Shown: positions 38,294 through 51,561, numbered from the stretch's first letter. The stretch: DNA of 64,000 nucleotides from Gammaproteobacteria bacterium (GCA_030148325.1 JASBTR010000205.1:1-64000), one strand, 5' to 3'. The notes: generated by a model not told the origin, from the letters alone. Translations and numbers: made by a program.

Positions 38294-39625
38294 ATGGACC
38301 CGCTGCTTAGCACCTTGCTGGCTCAATTAAAACAATTTCCTTCCACCCAACATTACCGTGTGGCCTACAGTGGCGGTTGCGATTCCCATGTCCTCCTGCA
38401 TGCCCTCGTTGCGATCCGGGCTCAACTTCCTGTAACAGAAATTTCTGCGCTGCACGTTAATCATGGCCTTGCCGAGGACGCCGATCACTGGGCGGCGCAT
38501 TGCGAGAAGGTGGCGGCGGATCTGGGTGTTGCTTTTGATGCTGTTTCGGTTGACGCCATGGGTGAGGCGAACGAGAGCCCGGAAGCGGCCGCCCGTCAGG
38601 CGCGCTACCATGTTTTTGAGCAAATGATGGCCGAAGGTGACGGACTGCTGCTGGCACATCACGAAGATGATCAGGCTGAGACTCTGTTGCTGCAACTGTT
38701 TCGCGGCGCCGGGGTGCGCGGGCTGGCGGCGATGCCGCGGCATACGGCTTTTTCCAGAGGCTGGCTGGGTCGGCCGCTGCTTGAGATCTCCCGTCAACAT
38801 CTGCGTGACTATGCGAATGCGGCCGGACTGAACTGGATAGAAGACCCGGGCAACCAGTCGCAGGATTTCGATCGTAATTTTTTGCGCCATAAGATTATCC
38901 CGGAACTGCTGCCGCGCTGGCCGGCGTTATCGCAGACACTGGCGCGTGCGGCGCGACATCAGTCAGCAGCGAGTCATCTGCTGGATGAACTGGCGGCGGC
39001 AGACCTGGAGGTGCTGGCTGGCAGCCGACCGGCTTGTCTTTCCATCCGCGACCTGAGCGCGTTGAGCAGGGAACGCCAGGACAATGTGCTGCGTTACTGG
39101 ATTCGCCTGCACGGGGTTTTGCCGCCGCCTTCCGCGCAGTTGCAGCGTATCCATACTGAAGTCCTTTCGGCGCGGGAGGATGCGCAACCGCAGGTCGGCT
39201 GGGCGGACAGTGTGGTTCGGCGTTATCGGGATGATCTGTATCTGTTGCCGGCAGAGGCGGGTGGAGGTTCCATGAATTGTGATCCATTAAGCTGGGATTT
39301 AAAAAACGATCTGGTTTTAGCGGACGGTCGCCGGCTAAAGCTTGAACGACGACAGGGCACGGGGCTGAAGGCATCCCTTCAGTCACGTACGGATGTGTCG
39401 GTGCGCTTTCGTCAGGCGGGGGAAGTCTGTCGTCCGGCTGGACGTGGACAGGCGCACCGGTTGAAGACGCTGTGGCAGGAATGGGGGGTGCCGCCCTGGG
39501 AACGGAACCGCATACCCCTGATTTATGCAGGCGAGGAGATCGCTCAGGTAGTTGGTTACTGTATCTGCGAGCCCTGGCAGGCTGATGCAGGCGATGCAGG
39601 GTTAATCGTCACAGAATTAGCGTAA
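38294..39625 (+). CDS. tilS: tRNA(Ile)-lysidine synthetase
   Basis: TilS converts C34 of tRNA(Ile2) CAU to lysidine so it reads AUA. The PP-loop ATP motif is YSGGCDSHVLLHAL near residue 25, and HHEDDQAETLLLQLFRGAG near residue 115 is the conserved second block. The C-terminal domains 1 and 2 can be read to residue 443. The order accA-tilS-pyrG is common in Gammaproteobacteria. Confidence 0.94.
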   Translation: MDPLLSTLLAQLKQFPSTQHYRVAYSGGCDSHVLLHALVAIRAQLPVTEISALHVNHGLAEDADHWAAHCEKVAADLGVAFDAVSVDAMGEANESPEAAARQARYHVFEQMMAEGDGLLLAHHEDDQAETLLLQLFRGAGVRGLAAMPRHTAFSRGWLGRPLLEISRQHLRDYANAAGLNWIEDPGNQSQDFDRNFLRHKIIPELLPRWPALSQTLARAARHQSAASHLLDELAAADLEVLAGSRPACLSIRDLSALSRERQDNVLRYWIRLHGVLPPPSAQLQRIHTEVLSAREDAQPQVGWADSVVRRYRDDLYLLPAEAGGGSMNCDPLSWDLKNDLVLADGRRLKLERRQGTGLKASLQSRTDVSVRFRQAGEVCRPAGRGQAHRLKTLWQEWGVPPWERNRIPLIYAGEEIAQVVGYCICEPWQADAGDAGLIVTELA

Positions 39626-39752
39626 GCACAACTGCGGTGATTGAAACAGCATCCAAAAACAGCGACAATACCTCCCCAGCAAACATTCCTGCCGCATTTC
39701 GATAATTCCCCTGCAATGCGGGAAAATGACAGGAATTTCATTCACCTCTTAA

Positions 39753-42253
<2,501 letters not shown>

Positions 42254-42260
42254 AAAAACC

Positions 42261-42340
42261 TTAACGCAAAGGCGCAGGGACGCAAAGGCCGCAAAGTTTT
42301 TGTTTTTTTGACTTCTTCGCGGTCTTTGCGTCTTTGCGTT
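42261..42340. repeat. Family D palindrome, copy 5
   Basis: TTAACGCAAAGGCGCAGGGA and CGCAAAGGCCGCAAAG on the left pair with CTTTGCGTCTTTGCGTTG on the right around a T-rich loop. The shortest D copy in the window, and the best stem-loop; it lies between kdsA and eno and could stop transcription. Confidence 0.8.
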
Positions 42341-42376
42341 GAAAATGTATTTTAAATTTTGGAGAGATAAACCTAA

Positions 42377-43672
<1,296 letters not shown>

Positions 43673-43678
43673 ACACAG

Positions 43679-43954
43679 ATGAAAATACTGGCGGCCATTC
43701 TGCTGTTCCTTTTTCTGCTCCTGCAATACGATTTGTGGGTGGGTGAGGGCAGTATGGCCACGGTGCATCATTTGCAACAGGCGGTGCAGAGCCAGCAACA
43801 GGAAAACGCCAAACTGAAACAACGCAACGCCGCGCTGGGCGCTGAAGTGCAGGATCTCAAACAGGGGCTGGAAGCGGTTGAGGAACGCGCGCGCAGCGAA
43901 CTGGGCATGATCAGGGAAGGGGAAACTTTTATACAAGTGACGAGTGACGAGTGA
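43679..43954 (+). CDS. ftsB: Cell division protein FtsB, C terminus written by a tandem repeat
   Basis: FtsB forms the FtsQLB complex in the septum. The 91-residue protein has a membrane helix at residues 4-21 and a coiled coil at about 30-72 (HHLQQAVQSQQQENAKLKQR), followed by EERARSELGMIREGETF, the conserved FtsB end. The last six residues, VTSDE and the preceding Gln/Val boundary, are encoded by the first units of a GTGACGA array, which also supplies the stop codon. The conserved part seems intact. Position between eno and ispD is standard. Confidence 0.92.
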   Translation: MKILAAILLFLFLLLQYDLWVGEGSMATVHHLQQAVQSQQQENAKLKQRNAALGAEVQDLKQGLEAVEERARSELGMIREGETFIQVTSDE

Positions 43955-44108
43955 CGAGTGACGAGTGACGAGTGACGAGTGACGAGGAACAAGGTATTGC
44001 AAAACATTGTAATTATTTTGTCTGAAACTGTAATTATGTTTCCCGGATGCACTGATTAATACTCGGTTACGTTAATGTCCTCGTCCCTCGTCACTCGTCC
44101 CTCGTCAC
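43937..44108. repeat. Family H: paired 7-bp tandem arrays, copy 1
   Basis: Seven perfect copies of GTGACGA run from 43937 to 43985, and four inverted copies (TCGTCCC, TCGTCAC, alternating) from 44081 to 44108. The two arrays can pair across a 95-base loop. The left array encodes the end of FtsB and the right array the beginning of IspD. A related pair lies at 51438-51561. Confidence 0.92.
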
Positions 44109-44821
44109 TTAAAAACCACTGGGCCATCATTCCCGCTGCCGGTGTCGGCAAGCGCATGCGTACAGACGTTCCCAAACAATATCTGCCACTTTGCGGCAAA
44201 CCTGTCATTGCTCACACGATTGAGCGGCTGGCCTCGCACCCTGAGATTAAAGGACTGGTGGTGGCGCTTTCCGAAGATGATGCTTACTGGCGGGATCTGG
44301 AGTTTTCTATTGATAAACCCCTGTGGCGGGCTACCGGTGGAGTGGAGCGTTGTCACTCGGTGCTGAATGCCCTGCATGTGCTGTCTTCGCATGCGCATGA
44401 TGATGACTGGGTGCTGGTGCATGATGCTGCGCGCCCCTGTGTGCGAACGGATGACATCAGTTTGTTAATCGATGCCATTGATGAGGATGCGATTGGCGGT
44501 CTGTTGGCAATTCCCGTGCGTGATACCATGAAGCGTGCAACGGGAACGCTTGCTAACGAGAAAAATACCGTCGTGGATACCCTTGATCGCAGTTGTTTAT
44601 GGCATGCGTTGACGCCACAGATGTTCCGTCTAGGCCAGTTGCGGGATGCCCTTGCCGAGGCGCTGGAAAAGGAAGCGCTGGTGACCGATGAATCCTCGGC
44701 CATGGAACTTGCGCAATACAAACCGATGCTGATCGAAGGCCATGCCGACAATATCAAGATTACCCGGCCTGAAGATTTAATCCTGGCCGAATTCTATCTT
44801 CAGCAACAGGAAACATCGTAA
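44075..44821 (+). CDS. ispD: 2-C-methyl-D-erythritol 4-phosphate cytidylyltransferase
   Basis: IspD makes CDP-ME from MEP and CTP. The conserved protein begins at [21 protein letters not shown], where family members usually have a Met 2-4 residues upstream. Here the only in-frame start is ATG 44075, and residues 2-12 ([11 protein letters not shown]) come from the TCGTC(A/C)C array. Further motifs: [11 protein letters not shown] near residue 113 and [11 protein letters not shown] near residue 208. Total 248 residues. A gain or loss of one 7-bp unit would shift the frame. Overlaps ispF by one base. Confidence 0.94.
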   Translation: MSSSLVTRPSSLKNHWAIIPAAGVGKRMRTDVPKQYLPLCGKPVIAHTIERLASHPEIKGLVVALSEDDAYWRDLEFSIDKPLWRATGGVERCHSVLNALHVLSSHAHDDDWVLVHDAARPCVRTDDISLLIDAIDEDAIGGLLAIPVRDTMKRATGTLANEKNTVVDTLDRSCLWHALTPQMFRLGQLRDALAEALEKEALVTDESSAMELAQYKPMLIEGHADNIKITRPEDLILAEFYLQQQETS

Positions 44822-45288
44822 TGCGAATCGGACAGGGTTTTGATGCACACGCCTTCAAAACAGGTGGCCGTCTGCTGCTGGGGGGGGTCGAGATCGAACA
44901 TGACCGGGGTATGCAGGCTCACTCTGATGGTGATGTCGTCATTCATGCACTGTGCGATGCTATCCTGGGCGCGTTGGCGCTGGGGGATATTGGTAAGCAC
45001 TTTCCAGACAGTAGCGATGAGTTCAGGGGTATCGACAGCCGTATTCTTCTGCACAAGGTTGTCACATTGATGCAGCAGCGCGAGTACGGCATCGGCAATG
45101 TCGATATTACGATCATCGCCCAGCAGCCGAAACTGGCGCCCTACATCGAGCGCATGCGCGAAGTGCTGGCGACCGACATGAAAACCGGTATCGAAAATGT
45201 CAGTGTCAAGGCCACAACCACGGAAAAAATGGGCTTCACCGGACGTTCAGAAGGCATTGCCGTACAGGCGGTGGTGCTGCTGGTTTGA
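44821..45288 (+). CDS. ispF: 2-C-methyl-D-erythritol 2,4-cyclodiphosphate synthase
   Basis: IspF cyclises CDP-ME 2-phosphate to MEcPP with loss of CMP. The 155-residue trimeric enzyme starts [12 protein letters not shown], with zinc ligands Asp8 and His10, and has the third ligand in [18 protein letters not shown] near His42. The C-terminal [16 protein letters not shown] is conserved. Start and ispD stop share a base (TAATG), so the two are translationally coupled. Confidence 0.97.
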   Translation: MRIGQGFDAHAFKTGGRLLLGGVEIEHDRGMQAHSDGDVVIHALCDAILGALALGDIGKHFPDSSDEFRGIDSRILLHKVVTLMQQREYGIGNVDITIIAQQPKLAPYIERMREVLATDMKTGIENVSVKATTTEKMGFTGRSEGIAVQAVVLLV

Positions 45289-45298
45289 CGGACTCATT

Positions 45299-45497
45299 TC
45301 AACGCAAAGACGCCGGCAACGCAAAGTTTTTTGTTTCCTGTACACAACCATTATTGTTACATGTGGGTGTATATTTATGGTTGAGCAAAATCAGCCCTGA
45401 GAAATTTTCAGAATCAGGCCGTCAAAATGAAAATTTCATCTCGAAATGTTTCTGTTTTATGGCTTTGTGCCCTTTGCGTCTTCGCGCCTTTGCGTTT
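45299..45497. repeat. Family D palindrome, copy 6
   Basis: CAACGCAAAGACGCCGGCAA at the left pairs with the right-hand CCCTTTGCGTCTTCGCGCC and TTTGCGTTT. The middle, about 140 bases, has no gene. The right arm ends 8 bases before the truD start and takes the place of an ordinary ribosome binding site. Confidence 0.75.
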
Positions 45498-45505
45498 ATC
45501 AAAGC

Positions 45506-46525
45506 ATGATTGATTCGTTGCACTATGCCTACGGCAAGCCCGAATGCAGCGGCGTTATCCGCAGTTGCCCGGAAGATTTTATTGTCGATGAAATTTCAGG
45601 CATCGAACCGGATGGCGAGGGTGAGCACGTCCTGTTACAGATCAGCAAACGTAATTCCAATACCGACTGGCTGGCAAAGCAGCTGGCGCGTCTGGCTTCG
45701 GTGGCGGTAAAAGACGTCAGCTACGCCGGTCTGAAAGACAGGCAGGCGGTGACCACGCAATGGTTCAGTGTGCGCCTGGCAGGTAAGGATGAGCCGGATT
45801 GGACAGCCCTGAACAGTGACGATATCAAGGTACTTCAGGTTCATCGTCACCGGCGTAAATTGCGACGCGGGGCGTTAAAAGGGAATCGATTTGAACTCCT
45901 GATTCGTGAACTTACATGCGAACCGGCTTCGCTCGAAGCCCGGCTGGAAAAAATAAAACAGCAGGGCGTGCCGAACTATTTCGGTGAGCAGCGCTTCGGT
46001 ATCGAGGGCTCAAATCTGGATCAGGCCCGCGCCATGTTTGAGGGCAAACGCATCAAATCACGTCACCAGCGCAGCATGTATCTTTCTGCCGCGCGTTCTC
46101 AATTGTTTAACCATGTGCTCTCACAGCGAGTAGAGCAGCAGAGCTGGAATCAGGCGATCACCGGTGATGTCATGTTGCTGGCCGGTTCCAACAGCTATTT
46201 TGTGATTGATGAAGTCGATGATGAAATTCGCCAGCGTGTCGAAACCTTTGATATCCACCCCAGCGGCATTCTCTGGGGGCGGGGGCAGACACAGAGCAGG
46301 GCGCATGCGGCGGAACTGGAAGCGGAACTGGCAGAGCGTTTTCCCCTGTTCTGTCAGGGACTGGAAAAAGCCGGGCTGAGTCAATCCCGCCGCGCCCTGC
46401 GCGTGCTTCCCGAGAAGCTGGAATGGACATACCGGCCCGAGCAGAAACAGCTTGCCCTGTGTTTTGAACTGCCAGCAGGCGCCTATGCTACCGTTGTATT
46501 GCGTGAACTTGTCGGTTGGGTGTAA
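45506..46525 (+). CDS. truD: tRNA pseudouridine(13) synthase
   Basis: TruD makes pseudouridine 13 in tRNA(Glu). The catalytic aspartate lies in SYAGLKDRQAVTTQWFSV near residue 80, and NYFGEQRFGIEGSNL near residue 160 is the second signature. I begin at ATG 45506 (MIDSLHYAYGKPEC); the frame is open 20 codons further up but that stretch is repeat sequence. About 339 residues. ispF-truD-surE-pcm is the usual order; here repeats and a minus-strand Smr gene split truD from surE. Confidence 0.93.
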   Translation: MIDSLHYAYGKPECSGVIRSCPEDFIVDEISGIEPDGEGEHVLLQISKRNSNTDWLAKQLARLASVAVKDVSYAGLKDRQAVTTQWFSVRLAGKDEPDWTALNSDDIKVLQVHRHRRKLRRGALKGNRFELLIRELTCEPASLEARLEKIKQQGVPNYFGEQRFGIEGSNLDQARAMFEGKRIKSRHQRSMYLSAARSQLFNHVLSQRVEQQSWNQAITGDVMLLAGSNSYFVIDEVDDEIRQRVETFDIHPSGILWGRGQTQSRAHAAELEAELAERFPLFCQGLEKAGLSQSRRALRVLPEKLEWTYRPEQKQLALCFELPAGAYATVVLRELVGWV

Positions 46526-46526
46526 A

Positions 46527-46750
46527 TAACGCAGAGGACGCGGAGGCGCAAAGGCGCGGAGAAGATCTAAATAACTGTTCCAAAAGGGTGTTCAGATATT
46601 ATTAATGTGTAGGATGTGCTGAGTGGAACGAAGCGCATCATTCCAGGCCTGGAGACACGAACGATGCGCTTCGTTCCACTCAGCACATCCTACGAAGGTT
46701 TAAAATCATCCTGTCCGCGCCCCTTTGCGCCCCCGCGTCCTCTGCGTTAA
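46527..46750. repeat. Family D palindrome, copy 7, with family A copy 2 nested
   Basis: Outer arms ATAACGCAGAGGACGCGGAG and GCGTCCTCTGCGTTAAAC. Inside is a perfect inverted repeat, 31-nt arms at 46609-46639 and 46663-46693, that is nearly the same as 970-1053 in the tsf-pyrH gap. The A unit with its flanks appears to have inserted into the loop of the D element. Confidence 0.88.
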
Positions 46751-46784
46751 ACACGAATAGCTGATGGCGGCACTTTGGTCGGTT

Positions 46785-47333
46785 TCAACCTTTCTTTCTC
46801 AGCAACACATAAATCGCGCCGGTACCGCCATCCACCTGCCGTGCCGAGCAGAAGGCGAGGATGTCATCACGCTGGCGCAGCCAGTGGTTGACGTATTGTT
46901 TCAGAATCGGACGCTTGCCCAGTGAACCGTGGCCCTTACCGTGAATGATGCGCACGCAGCGCAGGCTGTGGCTGTGGCAGAAGTAAAGGAATTCGACAAT
47001 GGCTTCCCGGGCTTCAAGTTTGGTGCGCCCGTGTAGATCGAGTTCCGCCTCGATGCTGAACTCTCCCCGCCTGAGTTTTTTCAGGGTTCGCTGCTGAATG
47101 CCGTTGCGTACGAACAGGAGTTCTTCGCCGGTTTCCATATCTGCCGGATCTACCGGATCAGATAACATGTCCGCCAGTACCTGCTGGTTATCTTTTTCCT
47201 GTTGCAGCGGGCGGGGCGGGGGTCGGGTTTTTTCCGGCATGATGCGGGGTTCAACGTCCAGCTTGCGTGCGTCGGCCACGCTTTTCTGAAACAGTTTGCG
47301 ATCTTCATCAGAAATAGCGTGTTTTTTTTTCAT
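46785..47333 (-). CDS. Smr domain protein (SmrA/SmrB-like nuclease)
   Basis: The 182-residue protein has a charged N-terminal half and a C-terminal Smr domain with LDLHGRTKLEAREAI near residue 100 and IIHGKGHGSLGKRPILK near residue 130. Smr proteins of this type are endonucleases; SmrB cuts mRNA at collided ribosomes, SmrA nicks DNA. The LDLHG and HGKG motifs are present, so it should be active. The start ATG (47333) has AGAG upstream. Convergent with truD and divergent from surE. Confidence 0.85.
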   Translation of the reverse strand: MKKKHAISDEDRKLFQKSVADARKLDVEPRIMPEKTRPPPRPLQQEKDNQQVLADMLSDPVDPADMETGEELLFVRNGIQQRTLKKLRRGEFSIEAELDLHGRTKLEAREAIVEFLYFCHSHSLRCVRIIHGKGHGSLGKRPILKQYVNHWLRQRDDILAFCSARQVDGGTGAIYVLLRKKG

Positions 47334-47439
47334 CTCTACATAGGCCTGAGCGCATTATTTATATAAAGTGTGCGATGTACTGATTTCGAGTATAGTAAAC
47401 CTGCCTTGTCTTTGTTTCTATAGGCAAATAGATAACGAT

Positions 47440-48189
47440 ATGCACATTCTAATTAGTAATGATGACGGCTTCGAAGCGCCGGGAATCACTGCCCTGGCTG
47501 ACAGGCTTGAATCACTGGCGCAGATTACCGTTGTTGCTCCCGAGCGTGATCGCAGCGGCGCCAGTAATTCCCTGACTCTGGAACTTCCCATTCGTGCACG
47601 GGAAGCGACAAATGGCTTCATCCGTGTTGATGGCACGCCGACCTATTGTGTGCATCTGGCGATTACCGGTCTACTCGAGGTAGAGCCAGACATGGTAGTG
47701 TCAGGCATCAATGCCGGCGCTAACATGGGCGATGACGTGCTTTATTCCGGCACTGTGGCGGCGGCCATGGAGGGGCGTTTTCTGGGCCTGCCGGCCATTG
47801 CTGTTTCACTCGCGGGCAATAATGGTTTACAGCACTTTGAGACGGCGGCTCAGGTGGCGGAAAATCTGATTACACAGATGCAAACTGATCCACTGCCATG
47901 GGATACCATACTTAATGTAAATGTCCCCGATTGTCGTTGGCAGGAACTCAAGGGCTTTCAGGCTACCCGTCTGGGGCACCGTCACAAGGCGGAGCCGGTG
48001 ATCCGGGACAGGGATCCACGCGGGCGGGCAATCTACTGGGTGGGGCCGCCGGGAGCCGAGCAGGATGCCGGGCCGGGAACGGATTTTCATGCTGTGCGTA
48101 CGGGCTATGTGTCGGTGACGCCGATCCAGGTGGATCTAACTCGCCATGAAAGTATTCCTGTGCTGCAGGACTGGTTGAAGGAGCTGTAA
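47440..48189 (+). CDS. surE: 5'/3'-nucleotidase SurE
   Basis: SurE hydrolyses nucleoside monophosphates and helps stationary-phase survival. The metal site [11 protein letters not shown] is at residues 4-14; [30 protein letters not shown] complete the active site. I chose ATG 47440 ([10 protein letters not shown]); a longer frame to 47368 has no support. About 249 residues. pcm follows after 3 bases, the conserved surE-pcm pair. Confidence 0.96.
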   Translation: MHILISNDDGFEAPGITALADRLESLAQITVVAPERDRSGASNSLTLELPIRAREATNGFIRVDGTPTYCVHLAITGLLEVEPDMVVSGINAGANMGDDVLYSGTVAAAMEGRFLGLPAIAVSLAGNNGLQHFETAAQVAENLITQMQTDPLPWDTILNVNVPDCRWQELKGFQATRLGHRHKAEPVIRDRDPRGRAIYWVGPPGAEQDAGPGTDFHAVRTGYVSVTPIQVDLTRHESIPVLQDWLKEL

Positions 48190-48192
48190 GCG

Positions 48193-48858
48193 TTGTTCTC
48201 GAACAAGCTGGCCGGCATAGGCATGACCTCGCAGCGTACCCGGGATCGGCTGATCGCCCGTCTCCGTGATGAAGGCATCGAGGATGAGCGGGTGCTGGCT
48301 GTGATGCGCACTACGCCCCGGCATATTTTTGTCGATGAGGCGCTGGCCACTCGCGCCTACGAGGACACGGCCCTGCCCATCGGCTATGGCCAGACCATTT
48401 CCCAACCCTATATCGTTGCCCGTATGAGCGAAGTGCTGCTGGGCGGAGGTCCGTGTCACCGAGTGCTTGAGATATGCACCGGCTCCGGTTATCAGAGCGC
48501 GGTACTGGCGCAGCTGGTGGATCAGGTTTATACCGTCGAGCGTATCCCCGAGTTGCATGCCCGAGCGAAAAAATGCCTGGCTGAACTGCAGCTTCGTAAT
48601 CTGCGCTTCCAGCTCAGTGATGGCAGCTGGGGCTGGGAACCGTTTGGCCCCTACGACGGGATTATCGTCACCGCGGCGCCGGAACAGGTGCCGGAGGAGC
48701 TGTTGAAGCAGCTGGCTGATGGCGGACGCCTGGTGATTCCCTGTGGCCGCGCCGATGCCCAGCGTTTGCGCCTGATTACCCGTGCTGGTGACAGTTTCAG
48801 CGAAACTCTGCTGGACTGGGTTAGTTTTGTTCCCCTCATAAAAGGAGAGAGTAAGTGA
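48193..48858 (+). CDS. pcm: Protein-L-isoaspartate O-methyltransferase
   Basis: Pcm methylates isoaspartyl residues to start their repair. Visible blocks: [54 protein letters not shown], and SAM motif I as [16 protein letters not shown] near residue 95. A TTG at 48193, with GGAG upstream, gives 221 residues; ATG 48223 is the alternative and would remove ten. Overlaps the next gene by 4 nt. Confidence 0.95.
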   Translation: MFSNKLAGIGMTSQRTRDRLIARLRDEGIEDERVLAVMRTTPRHIFVDEALATRAYEDTALPIGYGQTISQPYIVARMSEVLLGGGPCHRVLEICTGSGYQSAVLAQLVDQVYTVERIPELHARAKKCLAELQLRNLRFQLSDGSWGWEPFGPYDGIIVTAAPEQVPEELLKQLADGGRLVIPCGRADAQRLRLITRAGDSFSETLLDWVSFVPLIKGESK

Positions 48859-49433
48859 AGGTGTTTTCCCGTCTGTTTGAAATGGTTATGCGTTGGGTCG
48901 AACACCGTCATGCCCCCTGGTATCTTGCCGGCCTGAGTTTTGCCGAGTCATCATTTTTTCCGGTGCCGCCGGATGTGATGCTGGCCCCCATGTCGCTGGC
49001 AAAAACGACGCGCGCCTGGCGTTATGCAATGATCACCACCCTGGCTTCGGTTACCGGCGGCATTGCCGGTTATGCGATCGGCATGTTTGCCTTTGATCTG
49101 GTTGAACCCCTGTTGCACAGCGCGGGTTACTGGGAGCGTTATGAAATGGCGCGGGCCTGGTTCGATACCTGGGGGATCTGGGTGGTGTTGCTGGCCGGGT
49201 TTTCCCCCATTCCCTATAAGGTTTTCACCATCACTTCGGGTGTGGTGGGCATGGCCTTTCTGCCCTTTGTGCTGGCTTCGATTGTTGGTCGTGGCGCTCG
49301 TTTCTTTCTGGTGGCGGGATTGATGGTCTGGGGAGGAGAGAAAATGGAACAGACGTTGCGTCGCTATATCGATCGTATTGGCTGGGTGCTGGTAGTGGTG
49401 GTGCTTGTAGCCTGGTTTACCCTGAAAAATTAA
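48855..49433 (+). CDS. YqaA-type inner membrane protein (SNARE-associated/DedA-like)
   Basis: The 192-residue protein has four or five membrane helices, with [17 protein letters not shown] near residue 35 and [19 protein letters not shown] near residue 115, the hallmarks of the VTT/DedA fold group. It commonly stands between pcm and nlpD in gammaproteobacteria. Exact function unknown; relatives affect lipid carrier flipping. Overlaps pcm by ATGA. Confidence 0.88.
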   Translation: MKVFSRLFEMVMRWVEHRHAPWYLAGLSFAESSFFPVPPDVMLAPMSLAKTTRAWRYAMITTLASVTGGIAGYAIGMFAFDLVEPLLHSAGYWERYEMARAWFDTWGIWVVLLAGFSPIPYKVFTITSGVVGMAFLPFVLASIVGRGARFFLVAGLMVWGGEKMEQTLRRYIDRIGWVLVVVVLVAWFTLKN

Positions 49434-49456
49434 TGCGCCGAGAGATGCGAGTTCGC

Positions 49457-49624
49457 TTAACCCGCATTTCTCACCAGAGGGCGAGATGATCGCGCAGAGA
49501 ATTGGATCCACAAAGAATTTTCCGAAGGAGTGGAATAACAGTGCGTATTTCCGACTGAGGAAAATCCTTTGTGGATTCAAAGATCAAGCGAGGGTTCGTC
49601 ATTCTGGTGAGAAGTGCGGGTTAA
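49457..49624. mobile_element. 168-bp near-complete palindrome inserted at the 5' end of nlpD
   Basis: Terminal inverted repeats TTAACCCGCATTTCTCACC at 49457-49478 and its complement at 49603-49624 match at 21 of 22 positions. Inner arms 49504-49523 and 49559-49577 also pair, so almost the whole element folds back. It carries AGAGGG-N4-ATG at 49476-49488. It has the size and ends of a MITE; no parent IS is in the window. Confidence 0.8.
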
Positions 49625-50355
49625 TACTGTTTTTGCTGGCGACTCTGCTGCTTAACGCCTGCAGCAGCCGCTTTGTTAACTTTGGCGATGGTCGCTATTC
49701 AAAAAAGTACCAACAGGCTGTACATGTAGTGCGCAAGAGCGAGACCCTGTATTCCATCGCCTGGCAACATGGTTATGATTACCGCAAGCTTGCGGCCTGG
49801 AATAACATCCCGCGCCCCTACACGATTTATCCGGGGCAGAAGATAAAATTAGCGGGCAAACAGGAAAAAAAATCTGCACCTAAAATAAAAACTAAGGTAG
49901 TATCGAAACACAGGACTGTGACATTGGCCGCAAATAAAAAGCATGCAGTGTCACAGAAAAAAAATAATAATAAGAATACAAAAATAACATGGCGCTGGCC
50001 GACAGCTGGAAAGATCATCAGTCGATATTCAGACAGGGATCCCGGCAAGAAAGGGCTGGATATCGCCGGTCGGACTGGCCAGCCTGTATATGCCGCTGCA
50101 AGCGGTGAAGTCGTGTACAGTGGCAATGGTCTGCGCGGCTATGGAAACCTGATTATTATCAAGCACAATGAAACTTACTTTAGCGCCTATGCGCATAATC
50201 GCGATATATTCGTGAAAGAAAGCGAAAAGGTAAAGTTTGGCCAGAAAATTGCCGATATGGGTAATAGTGAAGCCAGCAGGCCGATGTTGCATTTTGAAAT
50301 CAGACGTAATGGAAAACCTTCTAACCCCTTGAAGTATTTACCCAAAAAACGTTAA
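49486..50355 (+). CDS. nlpD: Murein hydrolase activator NlpD, N terminus supplied by a repeat
   Basis: NlpD is the outer-membrane lipoprotein that activates amidase AmiC at the septum. The lipobox LLNAC has its Cys at residue 59, after the hydrophobic LILFLLATLLL; LysM (VVRKSETLYSIAWQHG) spans about 82-123 and a LytM domain about 175-285. LytM is degenerate as expected of an activator: GKKGLDIA lacks the zinc His and MLHFEIR lacks one of the HxH pair. Residues 1-46 are encoded by the palindrome at 49457-49624, and no later ATG, GTG or usable TTG exists before the signal sequence. Confidence 0.9.
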   Translation: MIAQRIGSTKNFPKEWNNSAYFRLRKILCGFKDQARVRHSGEKCGLILFLLATLLLNACSSRFVNFGDGRYSKKYQQAVHVVRKSETLYSIAWQHGYDYRKLAAWNNIPRPYTIYPGQKIKLAGKQEKKSAPKIKTKVVSKHRTVTLAANKKHAVSQKKNNNKNTKITWRWPTAGKIISRYSDRDPGKKGLDIAGRTGQPVYAAASGEVVYSGNGLRGYGNLIIIKHNETYFSAYAHNRDIFVKESEKVKFGQKIADMGNSEASRPMLHFEIRRNGKPSNPLKYLPKKR

Positions 50356-50375
50356 TGAAGGTTTGAAACTGCATC

Positions 50376-51437
50376 ATGGGCAATGACGACAAGCATCCTT
50401 TCAACAACAAAAACATGGAGCCAGCCAACGTGGAAGCCGTTTCTGAAGTAATGGAAGATAAAGACGATACTATTCTCCCGAAAGAGGACGAAGTGCTTGA
50501 TGCCGATTCCGATATTGAACTGGAAGTAGACACTGTCGATGGGGGTAATAAAGATGATAAAAAGGACAGGAAAGTAAAATATCAGGCAGGCAGTATCCCT
50601 GATGGACAACTGGATGCTACCCGCCTGTATCTGGGGGAAATTGGTTTTACCTCCCTGCTGACCGCCGATGAAGAAAAATATTATTCTCGCCTGGCGTTGA
50701 AGGGCGATGAATCGGGGCGCAGGAAAATGATCGAATGCAATCTGCGCCTGGTGGTGAAGATTGCGCGACGCTATCTCAACCGCGGACTGGCGCTGCTGGA
50801 CCTGATCGAAGAAGGCAACCTTGGACTGATTCGCGCAGTGGAAAAATTTGATCCGGAACGTGGCTTTCGTTTTTCAACCTACGCCACCTGGTGGATACGC
50901 CAGACTATCGAACGCGCGATTATGAACCAGACCCGCACCATTCGTCTGCCGATCCACGTGGTCAAGGAAATCAATATTTATCTGCGCGCAGCACGGCATC
51001 TTTCCCAGACCCTGGATCACGAACCCAGTGCCGAGGAAATAGCCGAGAAGCTGGACAAGCCGATTGAAGACGTCAAGCGCATGCTGGGGCTGAACGAGCG
51101 TATCGCCTCGGTAGATAGCCCCATGGGACATGATGCCGACAATTCCCTGCTTGATGCGATCCCGGATGAAAATAACGTCGATCCAGTGGTGTTGTTACAG
51201 GATGATGATGTCAAGGCTAATATTGAACAGTGGCTGGCACAGTTGAGTGACAAGCAGCGTGAAGTGGTGGAACGCCGCTTCGGCCTGCATGGTTATGACG
51301 TCTCGACCCTGGAAGAAGTCGGCAATACCATCGGTGTAACCCGCGAACGGGTGCGCCAGATCCAGCTCGAAGCACTGAAAAAACTGCGCGACATACTGGA
51401 GAAAGAAGGTTACTCCGTGGATGCCTTATTTAAATAA
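50376..51437 (+). CDS. rpoS: RNA polymerase sigma factor RpoS
   Basis: RpoS directs general stress and stationary-phase transcription. The 353-residue sigma-70 protein has an acidic N-terminal stretch (to about residue 70), region 1.2 ([20 protein letters not shown]), region 2 ([35 protein letters not shown]), and region 4.2 ([20 protein letters not shown]). The nlpD-rpoS order is standard, so a main rpoS promoter within nlpD is likely. A repeat array starts at the base after the stop codon. Confidence 0.97.
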   Translation: MGNDDKHPFNNKNMEPANVEAVSEVMEDKDDTILPKEDEVLDADSDIELEVDTVDGGNKDDKKDRKVKYQAGSIPDGQLDATRLYLGEIGFTSLLTADEEKYYSRLALKGDESGRRKMIECNLRLVVKIARRYLNRGLALLDLIEEGNLGLIRAVEKFDPERGFRFSTYATWWIRQTIERAIMNQTRTIRLPIHVVKEINIYLRAARHLSQTLDHEPSAEEIAEKLDKPIEDVKRMLGLNERIASVDSPMGHDADNSLLDAIPDENNVDPVVLLQDDDVKANIEQWLAQLSDKQREVVERRFGLHGYDVSTLEEVGNTIGVTRERVRQIQLEALKKLRDILEKEGYSVDALFK

Positions 51438-51561
51438 GTGACGGGTGACAAGGGACGAGTGACGAGGAAAAATCTTTTGAAAAGCGCCTGGTGAAGAATA
51501 ACAGGTAGAATTTGTTTCAACGATTATACTTTATCGTCCCTCGTCCCTCGTCCCTCGTCCC
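51438..51561. repeat. Family H: paired 7-bp tandem arrays, copy 2
   Basis: Left side GTGACGGGTGACAAGGGACG through ACGAG (51438-51466) begins immediately after the rpoS stop. The right side is four perfect TCGTCCC units at 51534-51561. The unit is a variant of the one at 43937-44108. The right array encodes the last residues of the minus-strand Mth938-like gene. Confidence 0.9.

Noticed and set aside
45446-45505. N-terminal extension of truD
   Set aside because: The 20 codons are encoded by the right arm of a family D repeat and have no family support; ATG 45506 is better.
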